Origin: Acidobacterium sp.
GTDB lineage: Bacteria; Acidobacteriota; Terriglobia; Terriglobales; Acidobacteriaceae
DNA: 64,000 nucleotides
NCBI GenBank assembly: GCA_003131625.1
Contig: PKVY01000148.1
Location: forward strand, 62,001-126,000
Direction of reading: 5' to 3'
Both the position numbers and the translations under genes were made by a program. Positions 1 through 8,645 of this stretch are shown one piece after another. Numbering within the stretch: the stretch's first letter is position 1; the number at the start of each line of letters is the position of its first letter. The notes below the pieces were generated by a model that was not told the origin of the DNA, did no database searches, and saw only the letters and a program-made list of their open reading frames with translations.

Positions 1-1368
1 CGATTCAAGCGCGGCCAGGGCTGAATAAAGAATCGTGTCCAGCGACTCAATCAGGAGTCCGGCCAGCTCTTCGCCGGCAAGCCCGGTCAGAGTCTCCGCG
101 AAGAGGTAGACATTCTCCTCCAGGGCGCGCAACGTGCTCTCCTTGCGCTGGAACGAGATGGCGCGCGCCGCGAGGTCGGTAGCGATGGGCATCTTCAGCA
201 GCGCCTCAAGAAATTCTGCGATGTGACGGCCCAGCTGGTTGACTGCCGCATGCAGTGGTTTCAGGTTGGAGGCGTCTCCCTGGCGCGCCGCGTCGATATA
301 CCGCCCCAGCACGCTAACCGTGCGCATCTGCTCGAGTGCCACCAGATCCAAAGCGGTTTCCGGCGAGTTGAGCGAGTTGTGCTGGATGTAGATCGGACAA
401 GAGAAGTCCTGCTCGGGTGTGGGTGGCCATAATTTCGCCAGTCCCCTGGGCGCCCAGCGGAGGCCGGCCATCGCCGTCGCAGCCGCGGTCATGTTCAGCG
501 CCAGGTACGTGTAGGCCATCCGTTGCGAAATGGACGCGCCGGATGCATGTAAGGCGGCCATGAAAAGCGGCACATGCGTCAGGCGCTCCGCGACCAACAG
601 TATGCCAATCACCAGCCCTCCAACGCAGTTCGTCATGGCCTGGTACATCGCGATCTGTCGCGGCACGCCGACCATGTTGCCGGAAAGCATCGAGGTAGCC
701 AGTGCCGAACCCAGTCCAAGTCCCGCAATGACCATCATGGCAGGGAAGTCGCCGAGCTGGCCCCCGCGGTTGATAGTGACCACGATGGCTGCGACCGCCG
801 AAGAAGAATGAATAAAAGTGCGCATCAGCATGCCCAGCAGAAATGCGGCGTAGGGCCACCGTGCGAAGAAATCCGCGACGTGTGCGAACTGCGGAGACGA
901 CGCCAGCGGCTGGAAAGCCTGCTTCATCATTTCCAGGCCCAGAAAGAGCAACCCGACCGACATTCCGCTGGCGACTGCGGGTTTCCACGTCTTCGCCAGT
1001 TTGAAGGCGAGAATCAATCCCGTGATCCCAATCAGAAAGAGAATTGAAAGATGCAGGTCCGACGCCGCGATGAAGACCAGAAGCGCCGTGCCGATGTTGG
1101 CGCAGGCCAGCACAATCAGCGCCCGCGAAATTGGAAGCAGGCCCGTCGATACCATGCCGGAGAGAATGAACGCGACGACGGACGCGCTCTGCGTGATTGC
1201 GCCCAGTACCGCGCCCACCAGTCCCGCCATCGCTGGCCGATGCGTGAGCTGCCCCAGCGCCTGACGGAAGCGCTGGCCGCTCATTTGGCGCAAATTGTCC
1301 GATACTCCGCTCATGCCGGAAAAGAAGAAGGCGAGTCCGGCAAGATAGAGCGCAAGCAGTTCAAGCAT
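1..1368 (-). CDS. Na/Pi-cotransporter family protein with PhoU-like C-domain (partial)
   Basis: Partial gene; its 3' end lies beyond the window start, and the frame is open through base 1. The product is a polytopic inner-membrane protein of the Na/Pi cotransporter II (PF02690) type. The two inverted-repeat signatures are visible as QSASVVAFILSG near residue 60 and IHSSSAVAAIVV near residue 165, each flanked by hydrophobic segments. After about residue 310 the sequence becomes soluble and helical, resembling a PhoU-like domain. An in-frame ATG lies at 1380, but it overlaps a TATTAT box, so ATG 1368 (MLELLALYL) is preferred. The likely role is sodium-coupled phosphate or other anion movement. 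The family also includes proteins with non-phosphate roles, so the substrate is uncertain. Confidence 0.8.
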   Translation of the reverse strand, partial: MLELLALYLAGLAFFFSGMSGVSDNLRQMSGQRFRQALGQLTHRPAMAGLVGAVLGAITQSASVVAFILSGMVSTGLLPISRALIVLACANIGTALLVFIAASDLHLSILFLIGITGLILAFKLAKTWKPAVASGMSVGLLFLGLEMMKQAFQPLASSPQFAHVADFFARWPYAAFLLGMLMRTFIHSSSAVAAIVVTINRGGQLGDFPAMMVIAGLGLGSALATSMLSGNMVGVPRQIAMYQAMTNCVGGLVIGILLVAERLTHVPLFMAALHASGASISQRMAYTYLALNMTAAATAMAGLRWAPRGLAKLWPPTPEQDFSCPIYIQHNSLNSPETALDLVALEQMRTVSVLGRYIDAARQGDASNLKPLHAAVNQLGRHIAEFLEALLKMPIATDLAARAISFQRKESTLRALEENVYLFAETLTGLAGEELAGLLIESLDTILYSALAALES

Positions 1369-1378
1369 GGGCGCATGC

Positions 1379-1384
1379 ATAATA
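1379..1384 (-). promoter_or_regulatory. -10 box of near-leaderless promoter, Na/Pi gene
   Basis: TATTAT preceded by TGG (extended -10 style) ends 10 bases before ATG 1368. No Shine-Dalgarno is visible in between. This arrangement decides the start at 1368, because the ATG at 1380 sits inside the box. Confidence 0.5.
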
Positions 1385-1497
1385 CCAGCGGGCCTGGCGG
1401 TTCCTAATGAAAGCGCCGAAGTTGCGGCGCCCATGACCGGCAGTGGTAAGTTGACTCGGCATGGCCGAGATGGAAGAGGCTGGCCGGCAGGGAATCG

Positions 1498-3102
1498 ATG
1501 AACCGACGGCAGTTTGTCACGAAAGGATCGCTGGCTGCTGCAACGGCGCTGTCGCACTCTCCGCTCCTGGAGAAACTGGTTTCAGATGCGGAGCACGACG
1601 ACTCTTCGTGCAACTTTACGACCCACGACGCGGGCCTGACGCGGGTTTACGACGCCGCGCTGGCGACGTTGCGTGCCAACGTTGCGGGGCTGCCTGCATA
1701 TCCCGGTCCTGTGTTGATCGAAGGCAGCGTCTACGTCGGCGTCTGGTTGGAGTGCGCGCCGCAGGAAGGCGCGGTCTACTGCGCATTGGGTTCGCAAATC
1801 GCCCGTGAGGTCGCACGGAACAATCACCTGATCTTCTTCGCCCTGCAAAAGGAAGATGGGCAACTACCGTGCAGCGTCAAGGCCAACGGTCCGGAATTTG
1901 GCCAGATCCAGATGGTCGTCCCGACCGCCGCTACGGCATGGGAACTGGCCCGCGCGGCGAACGACTCTGAGCTCCTGGAGAAGGCCTACGCCGCCTGCGG
2001 GCGCTGGGATGCGTGGCTGCGGCGCTACCGGAATACGCGCGGGACAGGGCTATGCGAGGGCTTCTGTACTTACGACACCGGCCAGGACAACAGCCCGCGC
2101 TGGAAGGGCGTTCCTAACCGCTGCCCCGACGGCGATGCGCGCCAATGCCCTCAGGCCGAGGGCCTGCCGCGGCTTTGCCCGGATCTTTCGGCCACCGTGT
2201 ATGGCGGACGCGTGGCCCTGGCCGCGATGGCCAAGGCTCTGGGCAAAACCAGCGAGGCCGACCGGTGGGCAGAGGATGCGGAATCGATCCGGCGCCTTAT
2301 CGTCGACAAGCTCTACGATCCGCAGGACGGCGCCTTCTATGATCTGGACGCGCAGAATCGATTCGTTCGAGTCCGAAGTACCGCGATCCTGGGCGTGCTC
2401 GGCGAGCACGTCGTTGATGTGGAACTCTTCGAGACAATCTGGCGCAGGCAGGTTCACAATCCCACGGCCTTCTGGGCGCCCTACCCGTTTCCGTCCGTCG
2501 CGCTCGACGATCCGGCCTTCGTGCGGCCCATCCCGCGCAACTCATGGGGCGGCGCGGCTCAGGCACTCACGGCTCTCCGCGCGCCTCGCTGGATGGAGCA
2601 CTACGGCAAGCCAGGCGAGCAGGCTTGGCTGATGCAGCGTTGGCTGGAGGCGCTGCAGCGCGCCGGGGAATTTCGTCAGCAGATGGACCCCCTGACTGGC
2701 GAATTCACCCTGGCTGACCCCGGCGGATATTCGCCTGCAGCGCTGGTCTTTCTCGATTTTGTGTGGAGGCTGTCCGGCGTTCGCCGGCAGGACGATCAGT
2801 TCGAGTGGAATGTCCGCCCGCCCGCATCCCAGGGCCGCTCGAAGTTTGCAGCAACGATCGGCGCGGTGACGGGCGAGCTGATTTATGACGGACCCCATGC
2901 TGAACTGCGGTTGGCGGGCAAGCCGATCGCGGACGTCTCCGGGATAGTGCGACTGCTGACCACGACCAGCGGAGAACTGCACGCGGCAGTCGGGACGGCG
3001 GAGAACGAATCCGTCGTGACGATGCAACTTCCTGGGCGGCGCAGACGAACCCTGCGCATCGCGCCGAATCAGCGCCTCGATTTGCGTGCGGCGAGCGCAT
3101 AG
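1498..3102 (+). CDS. Tat-exported GH63/MGH1-like glycoside hydrolase
   Basis: 534 residues. The N-terminus [18 protein letters not shown] is a twin-arginine signal (RRQF followed by a hydrophobic stretch), so the protein is probably exported folded. The body is an alpha/alpha toroid glycosidase of the GH63/mannosylglycerate-hydrolase-like type. Recognisable segments are [36 protein letters not shown] near residues 183-199, and [16 protein letters not shown] with a downstream RNSWGG. These match the family's substrate-binding loops. A beta-rich tail of about 90 residues follows the catalytic domain. AGGGA sits 5 bases before the ATG. The exact sugar substrate cannot be read from sequence. It is divergent from the Na/Pi-type gene. 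Confidence 0.7.
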   Translation: MNRRQFVTKGSLAAATALSHSPLLEKLVSDAEHDDSSCNFTTHDAGLTRVYDAALATLRANVAGLPAYPGPVLIEGSVYVGVWLECAPQEGAVYCALGSQIAREVARNNHLIFFALQKEDGQLPCSVKANGPEFGQIQMVVPTAATAWELARAANDSELLEKAYAACGRWDAWLRRYRNTRGTGLCEGFCTYDTGQDNSPRWKGVPNRCPDGDARQCPQAEGLPRLCPDLSATVYGGRVALAAMAKALGKTSEADRWAEDAESIRRLIVDKLYDPQDGAFYDLDAQNRFVRVRSTAILGVLGEHVVDVELFETIWRRQVHNPTAFWAPYPFPSVALDDPAFVRPIPRNSWGGAAQALTALRAPRWMEHYGKPGEQAWLMQRWLEALQRAGEFRQQMDPLTGEFTLADPGGYSPAALVFLDFVWRLSGVRRQDDQFEWNVRPPASQGRSKFAATIGAVTGELIYDGPHAELRLAGKPIADVSGIVRLLTTTSGELHAAVGTAENESVVTMQLPGRRRRTLRIAPNQRLDLRAASA

Positions 3103-3132
3103 TCCATCCGGAACCCCCGCAGCCCAAAACCT

Positions 3133-3138
3133 TATACT
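3133..3138 (+). promoter_or_regulatory. -10 box of near-leaderless tyrS promoter
   Basis: TATACT ends 10 bases before ATG 3149, leaving at most a few bases of 5' leader. No Shine-Dalgarno is visible. The box lies about 30 bases after the upstream glycosidase stop. Confidence 0.5.
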
Positions 3139-3148
3139 GGCTTCAGCA

Positions 3149-4402
3149 ATGGCTTCCTTCCTTCCTGTCGACGAGCAGCTGGACCTGCTGCAAAAGGGCG
3201 CGGCCGAAATCATCCGCGTCTCCGATCTCCGCGAGCGGCTGGAAAAATCGCGCCAAACCGGCGTTCCGCTCCGCGTCAAAGCCGGGTTCGATCCCACCGC
3301 GCCCGATCTGCACCTCGGTCACACCGTGCTGATGCGCAAGCTGAAACACTTCCAGGATCTCGGCCACACCGTCATCTTCCTCGTGGGAGACTTCACCTCG
3401 CTCATTGGCGATCCGTCGGGGCGCTCGGTCACGCGCAAGCAGATGACGAGGGAACAGATCCAGGAAAACGCGAAGACGTACACGGAACAGGTATTCCGCA
3501 TCCTCGACCGCGACAAAACCGAAGTTCGCTTCAACTCCGAGTGGCTCGACAATCTTGGCTTCGAGGGCATGATCCGCCTCGCCTCGCACTTCACCGTCTC
3601 GCAGATGCTCGAGCGCGACGAGTTCCACAAGCGTTTCCAGGAAGAAAAGCCCATCGCCCTGCACGAGCTGCTCTACCCGCTGTCGCAGGGCTACGACTCG
3701 GTCGCCCTCAAAGCCGACGTTGAGCTGGGCGGCACCGACCAGAAATTCAACCTCATTGCCGGACGCGAGCTGCAGCGCAGCTACGGCCAGGAGCCCCAGA
3801 TCGTCCTGATGACGCCGATCATCGAAGGCCTCGACGGTGTGCAGAAGATGTCGAAGTCTTACGGCAACGCCATCGGCATCCACGAGCCGCCGCAGGAAAT
3901 GTATGGCAAGCTCATGTCGATCAGCGACGAAATGATGTGGCGCTACTGGACGCAGCTAACCGACCTGCGGCAATCAGAAATTGACCAGATGCGCGCCGAC
4001 GTGGTTTCCGGTGTGCTGCACCCCATGGAAGCCAAGAAGCGCCTGGCCCGCACCATCGTTGCGGGGTTTCATTCGCGGGATGCCGCGCAGGCCGCGGACG
4101 AGAACTGGGCGCGCCAGTTCCAGCAGAAGAGCGACGACGTCGAGGGTTTGGAAGAAGTGCGCATCCCATATGCCGACATCGCAGGATTGTCATCGAACGG
4201 GAACCTCCAGATTCGTGTTCCGAAGCTTCTCCTCCGCGCAGGCCTCGCCCAATCGGGCGCCGAAGCGACGCGCAAACTGGCAGAGAACGCGGTCCGCATC
4301 GACGGCGAAACCATCTCCTCTCCCACGATTGAAGTCGCCGCGCTCCCCGCCCGCTTCACCCTTCGCGTGGGCAAACGCGCCAAAATCGCCGCCATCGAGT
4401 AG
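3149..4402 (+). CDS. tyrS: Tyrosyl-tRNA synthetase
   Basis: 417 residues; charges tRNA-Tyr with tyrosine in the cytoplasm. The class I signatures are present: a HIGH-type motif in DLHLGHT and the KMSKS motif in [26 protein letters not shown] contributes to the tyrosine-binding region. A C-terminal S4 RNA-binding domain ([18 protein letters not shown] onwards) is intact. The length is usual for the TyrZ-like branch. The reading frame is open further upstream, but [14 protein letters not shown] at 3149 aligns with known N-termini and is preceded by a -10-like TATACT. It ends 2 bases before the convergent ruvA stop. Confidence 0.95.
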   Translation: MASFLPVDEQLDLLQKGAAEIIRVSDLRERLEKSRQTGVPLRVKAGFDPTAPDLHLGHTVLMRKLKHFQDLGHTVIFLVGDFTSLIGDPSGRSVTRKQMTREQIQENAKTYTEQVFRILDRDKTEVRFNSEWLDNLGFEGMIRLASHFTVSQMLERDEFHKRFQEEKPIALHELLYPLSQGYDSVALKADVELGGTDQKFNLIAGRELQRSYGQEPQIVLMTPIIEGLDGVQKMSKSYGNAIGIHEPPQEMYGKLMSISDEMMWRYWTQLTDLRQSEIDQMRADVVSGVLHPMEAKKRLARTIVAGFHSRDAAQAADENWARQFQQKSDDVEGLEEVRIPYADIAGLSSNGNLQIRVPKLLLRAGLAQSGAEATRKLAENAVRIDGETISSPTIEVAALPARFTLRVGKRAKIAAIE

Positions 4403-4404
4403 TT

Positions 4405-4995
4405 CTACCGAATCACCTTCAGCGCGGCCCGGAATAACTCATCGAAATCCTCGCCTGCCGCCTTGTTCTTCTCGACTGCTGTCTCAATCGCCTTCTGTGC
4501 GGCTGGCCGCTGGTAACCGAGATTCACCAGCGCGGACAGCACATCCTCCGCCGCTGGAGCCAACGGCCGCGCCGCCGGAGCAGCTGCAGCCAGATCCTCC
4601 AGTTTCTCCTTCAGCTCCACCACCAGCCGCTCCGCCAGCTTCTTGCCCACGCCCGGAATCCGCGTCAGCGTCGCATGATCCTGCGCACGAATCGCCTCGA
4701 CCGTTCGTTCGGGATTCAGTCCACTCAAGATCGTGATCGCCAGCTTCGGCCCTACGCCCGACACCGTGATCAGCCGCTCAAACAACCGTTTCTCGTTGCG
4801 ATCGAGAAATCCATACAGCGCCAGCGTGTCTTCCCGCACGTGGGTGTAGACATACAGCGCGACCTCGCCGCCTTCCTTCGGCAGCGCAGTGAACGTCGGC
4901 ACGCTGATGGTCACGTCGTAGCCCACGCCACCGGCTTCGACGATGGCCTGCCCCGGTTGCTTCGAGAACAGCCGCCCGCGTAAGTGCGCAATCAT
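4405..4995 (-). CDS. ruvA: Holliday junction branch migration protein RuvA
   Basis: 196 residues, normal for RuvA. It binds four-way DNA junctions as a tetramer and targets the RuvB motor. Domain I is an OB fold starting MIAHLRGRL. Domain II carries helix-hairpin-helix motifs: LITVSGVGPKLAITILSGL and LTRIPGVGKKLAERLVVEL. A flexible Ala/Pro linker leads to the C-terminal domain III (ALVNLGYQRPAAQKAI) that contacts RuvB. No ruvB or ruvC is next to it here. A TAGATT hexamer about 25 bases upstream could be its -10 box. Confidence 0.95.
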   Translation of the reverse strand: MIAHLRGRLFSKQPGQAIVEAGGVGYDVTISVPTFTALPKEGGEVALYVYTHVREDTLALYGFLDRNEKRLFERLITVSGVGPKLAITILSGLNPERTVEAIRAQDHATLTRIPGVGKKLAERLVVELKEKLEDLAAAAPAARPLAPAAEDVLSALVNLGYQRPAAQKAIETAVEKNKAAGEDFDELFRAALKVIR

Positions 4996-5051
4996 TTGGG
5001 ATTCACGCTCTTTCCACCAATCTATCCCCCCGCACTCCTGTTGCCTGTTGC

Positions 5052-6332
5052 CTACTGCCGGTTGCCTGCGTTTGGATAAACAGCAATCCGGTGGGTGCGC
5101 ATCTCAGCCTGCAGCAACCCACCGCCCATAGCCGAGGTGATGACCTGCGATTTTCCAACCGGCATGTGGCACTCGATGCACTTGCCCCGGATGCTTTCCC
5201 CCATCTGCTTAAACCGCCCACAGGCGCGCACAGCGTGGCACGTCAGGCAGCGTCCTGAAAACGAGTCCGCGCTCTCCTGGATTCGGTGCACGTTGTGGCA
5301 GGTCGAACAGGTCAGCTTCCCGCTCTGGTAACACTTGCTCGCCTTCAGCGCACCCACCTGATTGCCATGGACGTCCACCGGCGTATTGGCCGGCGGCGCC
5401 GTGATTTTCAGATTGCCGGCGATATCATCGCCCGCCTGAAACGATAGCGCCGGCGCAGTCGGCTCCCCCGGACCTGCATGGCACAGCGCGCACAGGTCCA
5501 GTTGCCGGTCGCGGGCCAGCCGCGCCGGGTTCACAATTGCGATTTCCCTGGATCCAGCGGCCGGAGGGTTCGCCCCCTGCTCGCGCTCCACATGCTCGCG
5601 GCCCGGTCCATGACACCGCTCGCAGCCGATCCCCAGCACGAGGCTGTCCCGCCGATAGCGATTGCGCGGCGGCGCTGGGGTCCCCGACACGCCTGTTGTT
5701 GGGGCGGGCCAGGGAGCCATCGAATCGAACCGCGTCATGTGGCATTCGATGCACCGCGGCTCGACCAGACGATCGAAATTCACCTCTCCATCCACGTATC
5801 CAGGGCTGTTGATCCACTCATGCGAATAGGTCCAGTACGAGACCGGCAACTCGAACAGCTCATCGCCCTTCCAGTAGAGGTAGCTCTGCCCATGCCGGCC
5901 CGATCCCACCACGACGTCGAATTTCTCCGCTCGCCCGGACAGGTTCTGGGGATCCCGAATATCAACCGCGCTCTGAAAAAATCCATCATCCGCGGCAATC
6001 ATCGCGAAAATCAGATTGGGATTCTGCGTGCGCAGCACGTTCTTCCCGGGCGTAAAGTTGCCAAGGATGGTCTTTGCGCTCGGCAGGCTCGAGTCGAGAT
6101 AGTGCGGCGTGGCGAAATAGGTCTGCGCTTCCTTTTCATGGCACGACGCGCATGCCGCGTCACCGGCATAGGCACTATCCGGCGGCGGCGCTTTGACTCC
6201 CGTTGTCGCTGCCTGCTCTGCTGCGGGCGCCTGCGGTGCTGACTGCGTCGTAGTCACGGCAACCAGAGCTGCCAGAAGCAGCCCCGAGAGCAACCTCCGC
6301 ACCTGAATCGGGACCGTTACTTCCTGGTCCAC
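5052..6332 (-). CDS. Secreted heptahaem c-type cytochrome
   Basis: 426 residues with an N-terminal hydrophobic export signal (LLSGLLLAALVAVTTTQS), so it is periplasmic. Seven CXXCH haem-binding motifs are visible: CASCH, CIECH, CERCH, CALCH, CSTCH, CLTCH and CIECH. This layout resembles multihaem electron-transfer cytochromes of the cytochrome c554/nitrite-reductase-like group, but no known catalytic subfamily is recognised. The GTG at 6332 overlaps the end of the upstream S9 peptidase gene by 16 bases, suggesting translational coupling. A second GTG at 6302 is an alternative start. The electron partner is unknown. Confidence 0.8.
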   Translation of the reverse strand: MDQEVTVPIQVRRLLSGLLLAALVAVTTTQSAPQAPAAEQAATTGVKAPPPDSAYAGDAACASCHEKEAQTYFATPHYLDSSLPSAKTILGNFTPGKNVLRTQNPNLIFAMIAADDGFFQSAVDIRDPQNLSGRAEKFDVVVGSGRHGQSYLYWKGDELFELPVSYWTYSHEWINSPGYVDGEVNFDRLVEPRCIECHMTRFDSMAPWPAPTTGVSGTPAPPRNRYRRDSLVLGIGCERCHGPGREHVEREQGANPPAAGSREIAIVNPARLARDRQLDLCALCHAGPGEPTAPALSFQAGDDIAGNLKITAPPANTPVDVHGNQVGALKASKCYQSGKLTCSTCHNVHRIQESADSFSGRCLTCHAVRACGRFKQMGESIRGKCIECHMPVGKSQVITSAMGGGLLQAEMRTHRIAVYPNAGNRQ

Positions 6333-8599
6333 TGGTCCACCCAGTCATTCACCGTCTTGTACCAGAGCTGTGAGTTCTGCGGCTTCAGCACCCAGTGGCC
6401 TTCATCGGGGAAGTACAGCATTTTCGACGGCACCTTCATCCGCTGCAGCGTGTCGAACAACTGGTACCCCTCCGACACATCCAGCCGGTAATCGAGCTGG
6501 CTGTGTACGACCAGGGTCGGCGTCTTAAAGTGTGTCTCCGCCAGCATCGGCGACCACTCCCGATAGAGCGCCCGGTTCGTCCACGGCGTTCCCTTGAACT
6601 CCCACTCGTTGAACCACAGCTCTTCCGTGGTTCCATACGCCGACTCGCTGTTAAACATTCCGTCGTGGCTCACGATGCACTTGAAGCGGTCGGTGTGCCC
6701 CAGCACCCAGTTCGCCATGTAGCCGCCGTAGCTCGCGCCCAGCGCGCACTCCCGCGTTTTGTCGATAAACGAAAAGTGTTGCTCGGCGTAATCGAGGCCA
6801 CGCATCAGGTCGATATACGGCTTGCCCCCCCAGTCGCCGTTCACGCGATCGACAAACGCCTGGCCGTATCCGGTTGAACCGCCGGGATTGATCATCACGA
6901 CGACGTACCCGTTCGCCGCCAACAGTTCAGCATTCCAGCGATAGCTCCAACTGTCGCCCCAGGCGCCCTGCGGCCCGCCATGAATGAGGAACTTCACCGG
7001 ATATTTCTTGCTCGCGTCAAAGTCCGGTGGGCGGATGATGAATCCCTGAACCTTGACACCGTCGATGGAGGGGAACCAGAAGGACTCCATCTTCGGAAGG
7101 TCGAGCCGGGCGAGGATCGCGCCGTTGAGGTGTGTGAGCGGAGCAAAGGCATGCTCGTCGGAGCCCTCCCAAACGGCTTGCTCGGTTGGCTGCGTGGAAG
7201 GCCGATGGACAGGCGCGGAGTGTTGCGCCGAGACGACGGGGTCCACATTGGTAACGCAAGTGGTTGTCGACCCCAAATTGATTCGATGTATCTCCCCTGG
7301 TTCTGAGACAGTCATGCGGCTGGCGACGAGAATCGAACCATCTGTCGTTAGGTGTAGATCGCTGTACTCACCTACGGAAGGATTGCAACTTTCGTGAACC
7401 AGGGAGACATATTCGCGCCCGAAGACGCTCGTCTTGAAGACCGGTTCCTCGCCCTTGTCCCCGGCCGTGAAGTAAATGAAACGCGAATTCGGTCCCCACG
7501 CTTCTTCGTCCACCCAGCGATCGAAATTCGGCAGCACCTCCCGCATCGTTTTCGTCCCGCGGTCATACACGACCAGCCGGAACCGATCGCTCTCATACCC
7601 GGGCCGCTTCTGCATCCGCCACGCGATCCACTTTCCATCCGGCGAATACCGCGGCGTGAAATCCCCGCCGGGACTGGTCGAAATCTTCACCGGCTGGGCT
7701 TGCGTGTTCGGGTTTCCCAGGTCGTCGAAGAGCCGCAGCGTGAAAATGTCCACATTCGTGCTCAGTGCCGGGTCATCGACTTTCTTCTCTTCGAAGGCAA
7801 TTTCTTTCCCATCCGGAGAAAAATCCCATCCGTCCGGCTCGCCCAGCGAGAACGGCGGCACATCGTGCGTATCCCCTGGATTCAAGTCGCGAAACGACCC
7901 ATCCTCCGTCGACGCCAGAAACAAATGGCTCCGCTTGTCGTCCGTAAAGGCGTTCCAGTGCCGGTAGAGCAGCGCGGTAAAGATCTTCGCCTTCACCTTC
8001 GACTGCTTCTGCTCGTCGTCCTTCAGTTTGTTGCAAGCATTCTCATCCGCTGCCGGAACAGCGGCCCCGCCCGTTGCGCTGCACTCCGGATACACCGATG
8101 ACGTAAACAAAATGTGCTTCCCATCCGGCGACCAGGTTACGTTATCCGCCTCGGTGCTGATGTGCGTGAGCTGCCGCGGCTCGCCCATGGTCCCTGTGGC
8201 TGTATCAAACGAAGCCAGCCAGATTTGCTGGTTCCCGTCGCGTGCCGTCAGAAAGGCAATCTGTTTCCCGTCCGGCGAAAATCGCCCCCGGCTCTCGCCC
8301 GCCGACGATGCTGTCAGCGGCGTCTCTTCGCCACCCGCTACCGGCACAATCCACAGATGTGACGTCTTCGTGTTCTTCTCAAGATCCACATCCGTCGCCG
8401 AGAACAGCACCCACTTCCCATCCGGCGAAACGGCAATATCCATGAGCCGCCGCATCTTCATCATGTCTTCGAAGGTCATCGGGCGCTTGCCGGCCGACGG
8501 TGGCTCCTGGCCAGCTCCGTTCGGTGCCGAAGCCGATGTCTGTGCTCCTATGGCCAGCGACGCCAGCAGCGCAGCCGCAATCCACAATGGTCCCCTCAT
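6317..8599 (-). CDS. Secreted S9-family prolyl-oligopeptidase-like peptidase
   Basis: 760 residues. A signal peptide (MRGPLWIAAALLASLAIGAQ) is followed by a WD40/TolB-like beta-propeller with repeated SPDG motifs (residues about 50-470). A C-terminal alpha/beta-hydrolase domain of the S9 family follows. The nucleophile motif GASYGGY places the catalytic serine at residue 623, with a later LVVHSQLDYR (Asp region) and DEGHWV (His). It is expected to cleave short peptides or acylpeptides in the periplasm. ATG 8599 is preferred over the upstream in-frame ATG at 8620 because GAGAGG lies just ahead and the signal peptide begins there. The downstream cytochrome gene overlaps its 3' end. Confidence 0.9.
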   Translation of the reverse strand: MRGPLWIAAALLASLAIGAQTSASAPNGAGQEPPSAGKRPMTFEDMMKMRRLMDIAVSPDGKWVLFSATDVDLEKNTKTSHLWIVPVAGGEETPLTASSAGESRGRFSPDGKQIAFLTARDGNQQIWLASFDTATGTMGEPRQLTHISTEADNVTWSPDGKHILFTSSVYPECSATGGAAVPAADENACNKLKDDEQKQSKVKAKIFTALLYRHWNAFTDDKRSHLFLASTEDGSFRDLNPGDTHDVPPFSLGEPDGWDFSPDGKEIAFEEKKVDDPALSTNVDIFTLRLFDDLGNPNTQAQPVKISTSPGGDFTPRYSPDGKWIAWRMQKRPGYESDRFRLVVYDRGTKTMREVLPNFDRWVDEEAWGPNSRFIYFTAGDKGEEPVFKTSVFGREYVSLVHESCNPSVGEYSDLHLTTDGSILVASRMTVSEPGEIHRINLGSTTTCVTNVDPVVSAQHSAPVHRPSTQPTEQAVWEGSDEHAFAPLTHLNGAILARLDLPKMESFWFPSIDGVKVQGFIIRPPDFDASKKYPVKFLIHGGPQGAWGDSWSYRWNAELLAANGYVVVMINPGGSTGYGQAFVDRVNGDWGGKPYIDLMRGLDYAEQHFSFIDKTRECALGASYGGYMANWVLGHTDRFKCIVSHDGMFNSESAYGTTEELWFNEWEFKGTPWTNRALYREWSPMLAETHFKTPTLVVHSQLDYRLDVSEGYQLFDTLQRMKVPSKMLYFPDEGHWVLKPQNSQLWYKTVNDWVDQWTRK

Positions 8600-8645
8600 C
8601 TCTTGGCCTCTCGATCGCAACGGACTATCCTAAACCGCGCAGTAC

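Noticed and set aside
314-988. 224-codon minus-strand frame
   Set aside because: It is in a different frame from the Na/Pi-type gene, which reads as a coherent membrane protein with both QS-type motifs. This frame gives Arg/Gly-rich nonsense.
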